Of a stretch of DNA of 64,000 nucleotides, positions 36,019 through 45,814 are shown one piece after another. The translations under genes and the position numbers were made by a program. Numbering within the stretch: position 1 is the stretch's first letter; the number at the start of each line of letters is the position of its first letter. Origin of the DNA: Eubacterium oxidoreducens (GTDB taxonomy: Bacteria > Bacillota > Clostridia > Lachnospirales > Lachnospiraceae); contig NZ_FMXR01000005.1 in the NCBI RefSeq assembly GCF_900104415.1, positions 234,028 through 298,027 on the forward strand. The letters are read 5' to 3'. A model generated the notes under the pieces. That model did not search any database. It was given only the letters and a program-made list of their open reading frames with translations, and was not told the DNA's origin.

Positions 36019-36848
36019 GCATGATGAAACCATTTGCATAGAGTCAGAGCAAGTAATAAGATTCCGGCTAAAATTACAGCGTTGATTATAATCTTAGAGC
36101 CGTCATAGTATGGAAGATATTGACTTACCAAAAGACCGACTACGTTGAACATAATATGCAGGTGAATAGAGGCGCGGATGGTTCCGGCTGATTTGCGGAT
36201 ATATCCGAAGAATAATCCACAGACAAATACATAGACGCCCTGAATCAAGTTCATGTGAAGCAGTCCGAATAAGGCGGCCTGTAAGATATTGGCAATCCAA
36301 AATGGTAGCGCTTTTCGTGCGTAAGTTAAGGTGACGCCGCGAAAGACAAGCTCTTCGCCAATTGGTCCAAGGACAAGCGCATAAATAACCATAATCGGGG
36401 AGAGCTGATTGCTTGTAAGCCCGGCTTGATCAATCAGGTTATTGTATGTGGTTAGCGCATTCGGGAAGAATGCAGCGGTAATCGTCGTAACATAATTGGA
36501 AGAGTAATACAGTACAATGCAAAGAAGAATCAATACGCCGTTTGAACGGATGGAAAAAGAAGTGTGTTCACGTAAAAGATGCTTCTTGTTCAATTTATGA
36601 TACCAGATGCCAAACAAGATGATTACGACAATCGAATAAGCGAAGCTGATGCCACCGGTAAAGTTGGTGTTGGAAAAATATTCCATAAGACTTTCCGGAA
36701 GTGCATTAAAGAAACCTGCCTGTCCTTTAGAGAAGGTACGAAGCAGAGCAATTTCGATAAACGGAATGCTGATGAGAAATTCAAGACCAAGGCAGATTAC
36801 AAAGGGCAGTATACTTAGAAAGAAATATTTGACTTTATTCTTTATCAT
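36006..36848 (-). CDS. CPBP family intramembrane metalloprotease
   Basis: A 280-residue membrane protein with about eight helices, of the CAAX protease / bacteriocin-processing family. The conserved motif 1 is GEELVFRG (about residues 167-174), motif 2 is LFGLLHMN and motif 3 is SIHLHIMFNVVG. Together they supply the paired Glu, Arg, His and His/Asn residues of the active site. Its nearest Shine-Dalgarno-like AAGGAG is rather far (about 16 nt) from the only plausible ATG. It is divergent from dnaE and convergent with the K+ channel gene. No bacteriocin or prenylated substrate is visible nearby, so the role is open. Confidence 0.9.
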   Translation of the reverse strand: MIKNKVKYFFLSILPFVICLGLEFLISIPFIEIALLRTFSKGQAGFFNALPESLMEYFSNTNFTGGISFAYSIVVIILFGIWYHKLNKKHLLREHTSFSIRSNGVLILLCIVLYYSSNYVTTITAAFFPNALTTYNNLIDQAGLTSNQLSPIMVIYALVLGPIGEELVFRGVTLTYARKALPFWIANILQAALFGLLHMNLIQGVYVFVCGLFFGYIRKSAGTIRASIHLHIMFNVVGLLVSQYLPYYDGSKIIINAVILAGILLLALTLCKWFHHAKRH

Positions 36849-36889
36849 AGTGTTTGTCTTTCGACTCCTTTTTTGTTAAAATTTTTAAT

Positions 36890-36908
36890 ATGTTATCTAT
36901 CATAACAT
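36890..36908. promoter_or_regulatory. Palindrome in the divergent CPBP-dnaE intergenic region
   Basis: ATGTTAT and ATAACAT form 7-bp arms around CTATC in an AT-rich 100-bp gap between divergent starts. It may be an operator or merely AT-rich coincidence. Confidence 0.3.
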
Positions 36909-36950
36909 AAGATGACAGATAATGTGTGAAATAAAAATGGAGTGATTGAT

Positions 36951-39900
36951 ATGTCATTTACGCATTTACATACCCATACCGAATATTCTCTTTTGGATGG
37001 TTCGAATAAAATTAAAGAATATGTTGCCAGAGTAAAAGAACTCGGGATGGATAGTGCTGCAATTACGGATCATGGTGTGATGTATGGTGTAATTGATTTT
37101 TATAAAGAAGCAAAAGCGGCCGGAATTAATCCGATTCTTGGCTGTGAAGTTTATGTGGCACCGGGGTCGAGATTTGACAGAGAAGCCGGTGCCGGAGAGG
37201 AACGCTATTATCATCTGGTCCTTCTTGCAGAAAATAACACGGGATATTCGAATCTTGTGAAGATTGTTTCCAAAGGATTTGTGGATGGTTTTTATTATCG
37301 TCCAAGAGTGGACTTTGAAGTGCTAGAGACTTATCATGAAGGAATTATCGCGCTTTCGGCATGCCTTGCAGGGGAAGTGCCAAGAGCGTTGCAAAAAGGA
37401 CAATATGAGCAGGCAAAAGAAGTTGCACTTCGTTACGAGGCCTGTTTTGGAAAGGGCAATTATTATCTGGAGCTTCAAGACCATGGCATTCCGGAGCAGC
37501 GACAGGTGAATACACAGCTTCTAAGACTCTCACAGGAAACGGGTATTGAGCTGGTTGCCACGAATGATATTCACTATACTTACGCAGAAGATGCGCAGGC
37601 GCATGATATCCTGCTTTGTATTCAGACCGGTAAGAAGGTTAGCGATGAGAATCGTATGCGCTACGAGGGCGGTCAGTATTTTGTAAAATCCGAAGAAGAG
37701 ATGCGTGCCCTGTTTCCATATGCACAGCAGGCGATTGATAATACGCATAAGATTGCTGAGCGGTGTCATGTGGAGATTGAATTTGGCAATACCAAGCTTC
37801 CGAAATTCGAAGTACCGGAAGGTTATGATTCGTGGAGCTATTTAAACAAATTATGTTTTGACGGATTAAAAGAGCGTTATCCGGACAACTATCAGGAACT
37901 GGAAGAGCGCTTAAACTACGAACTTGGTGTAATTAAGAAGATGGGTTATGTCGATTACTTTTTGATTGTATGGGACTTTATTCATTTTGCTAGAGAGCAC
38001 GATATCATGGTGGGACCCGGAAGAGGAAGTGCAGCCGGTTCCCTCGTTTCTTATACAACAGGTATTACCAATATTGATCCGATTCGTTATCAGCTCTTGT
38101 TTGAGCGATTTTTAAATCCGGAGCGTGTTTCCATGCCGGATATAGATATTGATTTTTGCTATGAAAGACGAGGCGAGGTCATCGATTATGTAGTAGAAAA
38201 ATATGGAAAGGATCAGGTGACGCAGATTGTAACATTTGGAACGATGCTTGCAAAAGGGGTTGTTCGGGATGTTGGTCGCGTGATGGATTTGCCGTATTCT
38301 TTTTGTGACAGTATTTCCAAATCAATTCCTAATGAGCTTGGAATTACGATCAAAAAAGCCCTAGAGATGAATCCGCAGCTAAAGAATCAGTATGACACGG
38401 ATGAGGTAGTGCGAAATCTTCTTGATATGTCGATGCGCTTAGAAGGCCTCCCGCGTCATACGTCCATGCATGCAGCGGGGGTTGTGATTTCGCAAAAAGC
38501 GATGGATGAATATGTGCCGCTTTCGCGAGGTTCGGACGGGACTCTTCTAACACAATTTACAATGACAACAATCGAAGAACTTGGTTTGTTGAAAATGGAT
38601 TTTCTGGGACTTAGAACGTTGACCGTAATTCAAAATGCAGTGAAAATGGTGCAGCGCTCAACCGGTAAGAAGATTGATATCGATCATATTGATTTTGATG
38701 ATAAAGCGGTATATGCATCCTTGGCAACCGGTAGGACAGACGGAATCTTTCAGCTTGAAAGTGCCGGAATGAAAAGCTTTATGACGGAGCTTAGACCGCA
38801 GAATCTAGAAGATGTAATTGCCGGAATCTCATTATATCGTCCGGGGCCTATGGATTTTATTCCGGCTTATATCAAAGGAAAAAATCATCCGGAGGATATT
38901 GTTTATGATTGTCCACAGCTAGAACCGATCTTGAAGCCGACCTATGGATGTATTGTTTACCAGGAGCAGGTTATGCAGATCGTACGTGATTTGGCAGGAT
39001 ATACACTAGGACGAAGCGATCTCGTTCGAAGAGCAATGTCGAAGAAAAAAAGCGAAGTCATGGAACGAGAAAGACAAAACTTTGTTTATGGGAATGAGAA
39101 GGAGGGCGTTCCCGGTTGTATAGCCAATGGTATCGATGAGCGTGTTGCCAATAAGATTTATGATGAAATGATTGATTTTGCAAAATATGCATTTAATAAA
39201 TCTCATGCGGCAGCATATGCTGTAGTAGCTTATCAGACAGCATATCTTAAATATTATTATCCGGTCGAATATATGGCGGCGCTTATGACTTCTGTGGTTG
39301 GTAATTCGGCCAAGATTGCAGAGTATATACAGACGTGCCGGCAGATGAAGATTCCGGTGCTTCCACCGGATCTCAATGAAGGGGAAGCTGGATTTTCTGT
39401 TTCAAATGGAGCCATTCGCTTTGGCCTTTGTGCGATTAAGAATGTTGGCCGTCCGGTGGTAAATGCACTGGTTTTGGAGCGTAGAAATGGCCTGTATACT
39501 TCGCTGGAGGATTATATTTCCCGTCATGTAGGGCGTAATTTGAATAAGCGAATGGTGGAGAACTTTATCAAAGCCGGTGCTTGTGACAGCCTTGGAGGTA
39601 ACAGACGCCAGTTTATGATGGTTTATGAGCAGATGATTGACAGCGCAGCCAAAGGAAGAAAAGATGAAGTGGCCGGTCAGATGTCCTTTTTTGATCTTGC
39701 TTCAGAAGAAGAAAAAAAGGAGATGGCCATGAAACTTCCCAATGTTCCGGAATTCGAAAAAGAGCTCATGCTTTCCTATGAAAAAGAAGTTATGGGCGTG
39801 TATATCTCGGGGCATCCGCTTGAGGAATATGAAGAAAAATGGAGAAAGAATATTACGGCTACGACGACGGATTTCATTCGTGATGAGGAAACCGGTGAAA

Positions 39901-40421
39901 CAAAAGTACGAGACAATTCTCGCGTTGTGGTTGGAGGAATCATCGAATCCAAAACTATCAAATATACAAAGAACAATCAAATCATGGCATTTCTTACGAT
40001 TGAGGATCTTGTTGGAACTGTTGAAGTTATCGTATTTCCAAAGTCGTATGATCGATATGTGGCACTTTTGAATGAGGATGCCAAGGTGTTTATTACCGGC
40101 AAAGTGCAAGTGGAAGATGAAAAAAACGGCAAGCTGATCTGCGATTCCATCATCGGATTTGACGAGCTTTTGCATGAACTTTGGCTTCAGTTTGAAACGA
40201 AAGAAGAATACGAAAAGAAAGCTCCGGCTATTCAAACGATACTAGATTCCTCCGATGGAAGCGATCGGATTGTTATCTATCTTAAGAAAGAAAAACAATT
40301 GAAACGAATACCGCCTTCTAGGACGATTTGCGTAGAGGAAGCACTGCTTAAAAAACTCTATGAACAGCTAGGGGAAAATAATGTTAAGGTCGTGGAAAAG
40401 CCCATTGAAATTAACAGATGA
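36951..40421 (+). CDS. dnaE: DNA polymerase III alpha subunit (DnaE)
   Basis: A 1156-residue replicative polymerase of the DnaE1 type. An N-terminal PHP domain (THLHTHTEYSLLDG; ITDHGVMYG) comes first. The C-family polymerase core contains the GPGRGSAAGSLVSY motif and the catalytic aspartates in MPDIDIDF. A helix-hairpin-helix region and a C-terminal OB-fold (RVVVGGIIESKTIKYTKNNQIMAFLTIEDL) follow. The C-terminus is short, without an E. coli-like tau-binding extension that I can recognise. Start at 36951 behind GGAGTG. pfkA follows 66 nt later with no terminator between, as in many Firmicutes. Confidence 0.96.
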   Translation: MSFTHLHTHTEYSLLDGSNKIKEYVARVKELGMDSAAITDHGVMYGVIDFYKEAKAAGINPILGCEVYVAPGSRFDREAGAGEERYYHLVLLAENNTGYSNLVKIVSKGFVDGFYYRPRVDFEVLETYHEGIIALSACLAGEVPRALQKGQYEQAKEVALRYEACFGKGNYYLELQDHGIPEQRQVNTQLLRLSQETGIELVATNDIHYTYAEDAQAHDILLCIQTGKKVSDENRMRYEGGQYFVKSEEEMRALFPYAQQAIDNTHKIAERCHVEIEFGNTKLPKFEVPEGYDSWSYLNKLCFDGLKERYPDNYQELEERLNYELGVIKKMGYVDYFLIVWDFIHFAREHDIMVGPGRGSAAGSLVSYTTGITNIDPIRYQLLFERFLNPERVSMPDIDIDFCYERRGEVIDYVVEKYGKDQVTQIVTFGTMLAKGVVRDVGRVMDLPYSFCDSISKSIPNELGITIKKALEMNPQLKNQYDTDEVVRNLLDMSMRLEGLPRHTSMHAAGVVISQKAMDEYVPLSRGSDGTLLTQFTMTTIEELGLLKMDFLGLRTLTVIQNAVKMVQRSTGKKIDIDHIDFDDKAVYASLATGRTDGIFQLESAGMKSFMTELRPQNLEDVIAGISLYRPGPMDFIPAYIKGKNHPEDIVYDCPQLEPILKPTYGCIVYQEQVMQIVRDLAGYTLGRSDLVRRAMSKKKSEVMERERQNFVYGNEKEGVPGCIANGIDERVANKIYDEMIDFAKYAFNKSHAAAYAVVAYQTAYLKYYYPVEYMAALMTSVVGNSAKIAEYIQTCRQMKIPVLPPDLNEGEAGFSVSNGAIRFGLCAIKNVGRPVVNALVLERRNGLYTSLEDYISRHVGRNLNKRMVENFIKAGACDSLGGNRRQFMMVYEQMIDSAAKGRKDEVAGQMSFFDLASEEEKKEMAMKLPNVPEFEKELMLSYEKEVMGVYISGHPLEEYEEKWRKNITATTTDFIRDEETGETKVRDNSRVVVGGIIESKTIKYTKNNQIMAFLTIEDLVGTVEVIVFPKSYDRYVALLNEDAKVFITGKVQVEDEKNGKLICDSIIGFDELLHELWLQFETKEEYEKKAPAIQTILDSSDGSDRIVIYLKKEKQLKRIPPSRTICVEEALLKKLYEQLGENNVKVVEKPIEINR

Positions 40422-40487
40422 TTGGAATAAAATGATAATAAGTTTTTTGGTAGGAAATGAAATAGTATCATAAGGGGGAAATGCCTT

Positions 40488-41465
40488 ATGGCAACGAAGA
40501 AAATAAAAACAATAGGGGTCCTTACAAGTGGTGGAGATGCACCGGGGATGAATGCTGCGATTCGGGCTATTGTACGACAAGGAATCACAAAGGATCTTCG
40601 GGTAAAGGGGATTCAGCGGGGATTTGCCGGACTTTTACAAGGTGAGTTTGTAGATATGAAGGCACGTGGCGTTTCAGACACCTTACAACGCGGTGGTACG
40701 ATTCTAGGAACAGCTCGTTGCCCGGAATTTATGACAGAAGAAGGACAAAAGCTTGGTGCTAAGATATGCAGAGAAAATGAAATCGATGGTATTGTCGTCA
40801 TTGGTGGAGATGGCTCGTTTCGAGGAGCACAAAAGCTTGCAGCACTTGGAATTAATACAATTGGAATTCCGGGTACAATCGATCTTGATATTGCTTGTAC
40901 GGATTATACCATTGGTTTTGATACGGCTGTTAATACAGCGATGGAAGCCATTGATAAGGTACGTGATACCTCTAGTTCACATGAAAGATGCAGTATTATT
41001 GAAGTGATGGGTCGCGGTGCGGGGTATATCGCATTATGGTGTGGCCTTGCAAATGGAGCAGAGGATATCCTGCTTCCGGAAATATATGATTATGATGAGC
41101 AGAAATTAGTGGATAATATCACACGTAATTTTAAGCGAGGAAAGAAACATCATATTATCATTAATGCAGAAGGAATCGGTCATTCCACAAGTATGGCACG
41201 TCGAATTGAAGCCGCTACAGGAATTGAAACCAGAGCGACGATTTTAGGTCATATGCAGCGCGGCGGAAGTCCGACTTGTAAAGATCGTGTGTTTGCCACG
41301 ACGATGGGTTGCAAGGCAGTCGATTTGTTGTGCGAAGGTGCAAGTAATCGAATTATTGCAATTAAGAATGGCGAACTTGTAGATTATGACATTGATGAGG
41401 CACTTGCAATGAAGAAGTCAATACCGGAATATTTTTATCAAATTTCCCGTAATTTGGCAATCTAA
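40488..41465 (+). CDS. pfkA: 6-phosphofructokinase
   Basis: Phosphorylates fructose 6-phosphate to the 1,6-bisphosphate, the committing step of glycolysis. The 325-residue protein has GVLTSGGDAPGMNAAIRAIVR, then GGDGSFRGA (the glycine-serine form typical of ATP-dependent enzymes). The catalytic segment is PGTIDLDIACTDYTIGFDTAVN, with the base Asp in TIDLD, and it also has the MGRGAGYIAL substrate loop. A strong AAGGGGG lies upstream. It likely shares a transcript with dnaE and is followed by a long inverted repeat. Confidence 0.96.
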   Translation: MATKKIKTIGVLTSGGDAPGMNAAIRAIVRQGITKDLRVKGIQRGFAGLLQGEFVDMKARGVSDTLQRGGTILGTARCPEFMTEEGQKLGAKICRENEIDGIVVIGGDGSFRGAQKLAALGINTIGIPGTIDLDIACTDYTIGFDTAVNTAMEAIDKVRDTSSSHERCSIIEVMGRGAGYIALWCGLANGAEDILLPEIYDYDEQKLVDNITRNFKRGKKHHIIINAEGIGHSTSMARRIEAATGIETRATILGHMQRGGSPTCKDRVFATTMGCKAVDLLCEGASNRIIAIKNGELVDYDIDEALAMKKSIPEYFYQISRNLAI

Positions 41466-41480
41466 GAGCGGTGTTATAAG

Positions 41481-41542
41481 CTCAGCCTGAGAAATCCCTC
41501 ACCTCAAAGCGTTAGCATAGGTGGGGGATTTCTCAGGCTGAG
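41481..41542. repeat. Long inverted repeat after pfkA, terminator-like
   Basis: Two 24-nt arms (41481-41504 and 41519-41542) pair throughout, with one G-U, around a 14-nt loop. The arms begin ctcagcctgagaaatcc. There is no T tract on either side. It may stop transcription by its stability alone, protect the pfkA mRNA 3' end, or be a copy of a dispersed intergenic repeat. Confidence 0.8.
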
Positions 41543-41581
41543 AGAAACACTTTGCAATGATTTTAGTAAAGGAATATATGG

Positions 41582-42763
41582 ATGAATCCAAAGAAAAGAT
41601 TAAAGAAAAATCTGGCCCTAATGCTTGCCGTTATAGCAATGATTGGCGGGAGCTTAGGAGTGGTAGAGCAAGGAGCAGATAAGGTTTATGCTAGTGATAC
41701 GCTTAGTCTAAGCTGGGAGAGCGAGGATATTGTGCCGGAGAATAATACCCTTACCAAAGATGAGATTACGGTAGAATTTAGCGGCGATACCGATGAGGAT
41801 AACTGGACAGGAAACGTATTGTCTAACACAAGCGGAACATTTACATTTACAGCGCCAAACTATGAAGCGTTTGAAAAAATCGAGGTATACGCTACCGTGG
41901 AAGGATCCTATGAGATCACCGGGGAAAATGAGGATAGCTGGATGCTGCAAAGTGGATATTATGAGTGGAGCGGCGATGTATCCGGCAGTGTGGTGATGCA
42001 TTGTATGGCCTGTGAAGATAGCGAATTTACAATAAACTGCGTGAAATTTTATTTTGATGAAGACAGTGTGAATGAGCAGGTGAAAAATGTCGTAACATTA
42101 ATTAATTCGATTGGGGATGTGACATATTCCGCACAGTGTTACCAGTTAATTACAGCGGCAAGCACGGCGTATGCTGCACTGTCAGCGTCGGATCAGGCAC
42201 TGATTAGTGATGCAACATATCAGATTTTGACAGATGCAAAGGCAGCATATGAAAAAGCTTTGAAAAATACCATGGTAATGGTCAAAGTATCAAAGAATTA
42301 TTATACGCTGCTTAACGAATCCAAAAAAACCGTAGCCATTGTCGGAACAGACAAGACGGGGACGTTAACAATACCGGATACCATTACGGTTGCGGGCTTT
42401 ACTTATAAAGTGACGCAGATTAGCCCTGGAGCATTTGCCAAGAACAATAAGATTAAGAAGGTTGTCATTGGATCGAATGTTGTTAAAATCGGGAAAAATG
42501 CATTTTATAAATGTGAGAATCTCAAAAAGGTTGTCATTGGAGCGAATGTAGAGTCAATAAAGGCGAAAGCATTTTACCAATGTACAAATCTCAAGAAGTT
42601 AACAATCTACTCAAAGAAGCTGTTGGCCAAAAATATTGCGACAAAGGCATTTAAGAAGACCTACAGTAAAATGACGATTACCGTTCCTAAGGGGAAGAAG
42701 GCCGCTTATAAAAAGATGCTTAGGAAAAAAGGAATCACTGCGAAAGCGACATTTAAGGTATAA
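41582..42763 (+). CDS. Secreted BspA-type leucine-rich-repeat protein
   Basis: A 393-residue secreted protein. A signal peptide (1 to about 39, ending VYAS) is followed by an N-terminal beta-rich domain (about 42-160). A short helical hairpin (about 165-230; ALSASDQALISD and AAYEKAL) is of the kind often found between domains of clostridial surface proteins. A C-terminal LRR_5/BspA region (about 235-360) has repeats such as ISPGAFAKNNKIKKVVIG, KIGKNAFYKCENLKKVVIG and SIKAKAFYQCTNLKKLTI. It ends in a highly basic segment with no sortase motif or membrane helix. Proposed role: surface binding or adhesion. Start at 41582 behind AAGGA. Confidence 0.85.
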   Translation: MNPKKRLKKNLALMLAVIAMIGGSLGVVEQGADKVYASDTLSLSWESEDIVPENNTLTKDEITVEFSGDTDEDNWTGNVLSNTSGTFTFTAPNYEAFEKIEVYATVEGSYEITGENEDSWMLQSGYYEWSGDVSGSVVMHCMACEDSEFTINCVKFYFDEDSVNEQVKNVVTLINSIGDVTYSAQCYQLITAASTAYAALSASDQALISDATYQILTDAKAAYEKALKNTMVMVKVSKNYYTLLNESKKTVAIVGTDKTGTLTIPDTITVAGFTYKVTQISPGAFAKNNKIKKVVIGSNVVKIGKNAFYKCENLKKVVIGANVESIKAKAFYQCTNLKKLTIYSKKLLAKNIATKAFKKTYSKMTITVPKGKKAAYKKMLRKKGITAKATFKV

Positions 42764-42803
42764 CTTTGTTTTGAGACTATGCATAAAGAAAGAGGAGTAA
42801 GGA

Positions 42804-43580
42804 ATGATTACGAGCACTTCATCCAAACAGCTAAAAGCAATTGTGCAGCTCAATAAAAAGGCGAAGATAAGAAGAAAAGAAGGTCATTTTGTGGCAGAGG
42901 GGCTTCGCATCTTTCAAGATGCACCGCGCGAGCTCATAGAACAGGTTTATGTATCGGAGCATTTTTGGGAAAAAGAAGAGCATAGGAATTTGCTTCATGA
43001 TTATCCTTATGAGGTTGTGGCAGATCATGCATTTGCATCCGTTTGTGATACGAAAACACCGCAGGGCATTTTGAGTATTATTAAGATGCCGACTTATGAA
43101 AAGGAAGCGCTGTTTACAAAGGCATCGCCGCTGTTTATGATATTGGAGGATCTGCAAGATCCCGGTAATCTAGGAACCATCCTAAGAGGAGCAGAAGGCG
43201 CAGGTGTGGACGGTGTGATTATGACAAAGCAGACAGCAGATTTGTTTCAGCCGAAAGTAATTCGTTCGACGATGGGTTCTATCTTTCGGATGCCATATCT
43301 TATTGTGGAAGATTTGCAAGAGACCTTGCAGGAACTTAAAGAAAGAAAGATTAAGACTTATGCGGCTTATTTAGATAAAAGTGCAGCGGATTATGGTACA
43401 TTTTCGTATGAACAGGGGACGGCTTTTGTAATCGGAAATGAAGGGAATGGTTTAAAAGAAGAGACCGCAAAGGCCGCGCAGGAGAGGATTATGATTCCAA
43501 TGCATGGCAGCTTAGAGTCTTTAAATGCAGCTATGGCAGCAACAATCCTGATGTATGAAGCAGCACGTCAGAGAAGGTAA
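42804..43580 (+). CDS. SpoU/TrmH family RNA 2'-O-methyltransferase
   Basis: A 258-residue SPOUT-class enzyme expected to methylate a ribose 2'-OH in rRNA or tRNA. It has an N-terminal substrate-binding domain (about 1-90) and the three SpoU motifs: NLGTILRGAEGAGV (motif 1), FVIGNEGNGL (motif 2) and IPMHGSLESLNAAMAATILMYE (motif 3, forming the SAM-binding knot). Annotated relatives are often named RlmB-like, but the exact target cannot be read from the sequence. AGAGGAG lies upstream. Confidence 0.93.
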   Translation: MITSTSSKQLKAIVQLNKKAKIRRKEGHFVAEGLRIFQDAPRELIEQVYVSEHFWEKEEHRNLLHDYPYEVVADHAFASVCDTKTPQGILSIIKMPTYEKEALFTKASPLFMILEDLQDPGNLGTILRGAEGAGVDGVIMTKQTADLFQPKVIRSTMGSIFRMPYLIVEDLQETLQELKERKIKTYAAYLDKSAADYGTFSYEQGTAFVIGNEGNGLKEETAKAAQERIMIPMHGSLESLNAAMAATILMYEAARQRR

Positions 43581-43583
43581 AAT

Positions 43584-43612
43584 TTGAGAAAGTAGTACTT
43601 ACGTGCTATAAT
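43584..43612 (+). promoter_or_regulatory. Strong extended -10 promoter of the 113-residue protein
   Basis: TTGAGA at 43584-43589, 17-bp spacer, and TGCTATAAT with a perfect TATAAT at 43607-43612. It begins immediately after the methyltransferase stop. Confidence 0.85.
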
Positions 43613-43637
43613 AAGCTTGAAGAAAGGAGGAATCATA

Positions 43638-43979
43638 ATGAGTCTTGCGATTAGTCCAATTTCGTCGGTAAGTACAAAAGTGGTGCAGCCGATTAATTAT
43701 GCACTGAAAAATGAAGCGGATGTCTCGGATGCTTATGTGTCTCAAGTAAAGCAGCAAAATAAGATTGATGATGTGTCGCCGGTGATTTATCCGACCTCAC
43801 AAGTGATGAAGCAGACTGAGAGCGTGGATCTTTCTGCACGATTAGAGAAAGCACAGCAAGTGGCGCAAGGGTATAATGAGATTGCTTCTTCCTTTGGGGG
43901 CGCAACCGTTGGCTATGCAAGTGATCGCAGTGCACTTGCTTATCAGGCAATCGGAGCCGGATTTGATATGTATGCTTAA
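43638..43979 (+). CDS. Small hypothetical protein
   Basis: A 113-residue, soluble-looking protein with no signal peptide or membrane helix. The C-terminal half contains a helix (SARLEKAQQVAQGYNEIASSF) and ends GAGFDMYA. No family was recognised. The evidence that it is a real gene is a near-consensus extended -10 promoter and an ideal AAAGGAGG 7 nt before the ATG at 43638. No terminator is visible before the trp leader. Confidence 0.7.
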   Translation: MSLAISPISSVSTKVVQPINYALKNEADVSDAYVSQVKQQNKIDDVSPVIYPTSQVMKQTESVDLSARLEKAQQVAQGYNEIASSFGGATVGYASDRSALAYQAIGAGFDMYA

Positions 43980-44038
43980 AGATTGGAGCTTGCAGGGGAA
44001 TATCGGATTCTAATACATAAATTTTTTTAAATTTATTG

Positions 44039-44068
44039 TTGACAGATTGTAAGAGCGTATAGTAGACT
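44039..44068 (+). promoter_or_regulatory. Probable promoter of the trp T-box transcript
   Basis: A perfect TTGACA at 44039-44044. The -10 is less clear; TAGACT at 44063-44068 (18-bp spacer) is the best-placed candidate. Confidence 0.6.
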
Positions 44069-44074
44069 ATACAA

Positions 44075-44352
44075 CAAGTGAAAACAATGAAAGTCATTGA
44101 GCAAAAGTAGTAGCCTTTGATGAAATCTTTTCAGAGAGCCGGCGGTTGGTGTGATGCCGGTAAGATATGCGCTTAGGTGAATGGATTTGTTAGACGCAAA
44201 GTGAAAGCCGATGGTAAGTAGCGGATGCCGTGTCCTCACGTTACAGGGGTAAGATATCGAAGATTGAATCTTCCGTATTGGATTGAGAAGTAATAAGGGT
44301 GGTACCACGATATATTCGTCCCTGGTTGTAGTTTGCAACCAGGGGCTTTTTT
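44075..44352 (+). promoter_or_regulatory. T-box leader sensing tRNA-Trp, upstream of the trp operon
   Basis: The AGTAG S-turn strand, distal AG-bulge and loop (cagagagccggcggttggtg) and 3' strand tGAA-TGG-A are visible. The codon TGG at 44182-44184 lies in the specifier position; TGG is the Trp codon, as expected for the genes it controls. The canonical T-box aagggtggtaccacg is at 44295-44309. A 9-bp terminator stem (44320-44344, ccctggttg / caaccaggg) is followed by a run of six T. Low charged tRNA-Trp should favour read-through into trpE. Confidence 0.93.
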
Positions 44353-44404
44353 ATTTAGTAAAGCCGATTACCGAGCAGTCCAAATCAGAAAGGATCGGAT
44401 GTAC

Positions 44405-45814
44405 ATGAAGAAGAAACTAAAGATTTATAAAAAGACAGTTAGCATTGTAAATGAAGCAGCCATAGACATGTATGAAGCACTTGTGGGAAATGGCAAAGGC
44501 TTCATGCTAGAAAGTTATAGTAAGGACTATGATCGGTTTACATTTTTTGGAGCAGAGCCGACGGCGATTATCACTTCTGTTCCGGAAGGATTAAAAATTG
44601 TGAATATCCGGGGACAGGAACGAATTCTACAGGGAAATTCATTTACGCTGTTAAAAAAGTATTATGACGAGTTTGATGTTTCGAAAGGACGAGAAGATCT
44701 GGCATTTCACGGAGGACTGGTTGGAAATCTTGGATATGATTTTGTCAGATATACAGAAGTGCTTCCGGATGATAACCCGGATGAGATTGGAATCGAAACC
44801 ATTCAGATGATGCTTGTAACAGAGTTTGTGATGGTCGATCAGGTGGCAGAGACCTTAAGCGCCATTGTACTTGAAGAAGATTCAAGAGAAGGCGAGATGA
44901 GAGCCGGCAAAAAAATCGAGAAGATGCTGAGCAAGATTCGAAATGCAAAGCCGCATGAAAGAGAGGCATTTAGCCATGATGGCAAGATTGTGAAAAAGTC
45001 GGATACCCTCGAAGAATATGGACAGAAGGTAGAAAAGATTCGGGAATATATAAGAGAAGGACATATCTTCCAGACAGTGCTTTCGCAGAGATGGACGATT
45101 GAAACGCAGCACGATGGATTTACCTTATACCGCGAGCTGAGGCAACTGAACCCTTCGCCGTATCTGTATTACTTTAACTATGGACAGTTCGAAGTGATCG
45201 GAAGTTCTCCGGAGATGATTGTAAAGCAGCAGGGCAATCGGGTGTATACTTGTCCAATTGCGGGAACAAGGCCAAGAGGCAAGACGCCGGCGGAAGATGA
45301 GAGGTTAAAGGAAGACCTTCTTGCAGATGAAAAAGAACGCGCAGAACATGTGATGTTAGTTGACCTTGCAAGAAATGACATGGGACGCATCTCAGAGTTT
45401 GGAACCGTAAAAGTATCGAAGTTCATGGACGTGCAGTATTACTCACATGTCATGCACATCGTATCACTGGTAGAAGGAAAGAAAAAAGGTGAGTATAAAC
45501 CGCTCGATTTGGTAGCTTCTTTCTTACCGGCTGGAACACTTTCCGGAGCACCGAAGATTCGGGCGATGGAGATTATCGATGAACTAGAAACAGTAAGAAG
45601 AGGACTGTACGGAGGCGCAACCGGATACATTGATTTTTCAGGAGATATGGACTTTTGCATCACGATTCGTACGATGGTGAAAAAAGGAAAGCAGGTATAT
45701 CTGCAGGCAGGAGCCGGAATCGTGGCAGATTCACAGCCGGAAAAGGAATACAACGAGTGTTGTAATAAAGTGATGGCACTTGCGAAGACCCTGGTAGAGG
45801 AGGAGAACTTATGA
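44405..45814 (+). CDS. trpE: Anthranilate synthase component I
   Basis: Converts chorismate to anthranilate with the TrpG glutaminase. About 470 residues. Seen: [15 protein letters not shown] near the N-terminus (the LES-type Trp feedback site). The chorismate-binding C-terminal half contains [68 protein letters not shown] and AGAGIVADS. An alternative ATG lies 6 nt upstream at 44399 with tighter Shine-Dalgarno spacing. The stop overlaps trpG by four bases (ATGA). First gene of the trp operon under T-box control. Confidence 0.97.
   Translation: MKKKLKIYKKTVSIVNEAAIDMYEALVGNGKGFMLESYSKDYDRFTFFGAEPTAIITSVPEGLKIVNIRGQERILQGNSFTLLKKYYDEFDVSKGREDLAFHGGLVGNLGYDFVRYTEVLPDDNPDEIGIETIQMMLVTEFVMVDQVAETLSAIVLEEDSREGEMRAGKKIEKMLSKIRNAKPHEREAFSHDGKIVKKSDTLEEYGQKVEKIREYIREGHIFQTVLSQRWTIETQHDGFTLYRELRQLNPSPYLYYFNYGQFEVIGSSPEMIVKQQGNRVYTCPIAGTRPRGKTPAEDERLKEDLLADEKERAEHVMLVDLARNDMGRISEFGTVKVSKFMDVQYYSHVMHIVSLVEGKKKGEYKPLDLVASFLPAGTLSGAPKIRAMEIIDELETVRRGLYGGATGYIDFSGDMDFCITIRTMVKKGKQVYLQAGAGIVADSQPEKEYNECCNKVMALAKTLVEEENL

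Noticed and set aside
39702..40235. 177-codon minus-strand frame inside dnaE
   Set aside because: It is antisense to the conserved DnaE C-terminal region; composition is that of a shadow frame (Phe/Ile/Leu-rich) with no start signals.
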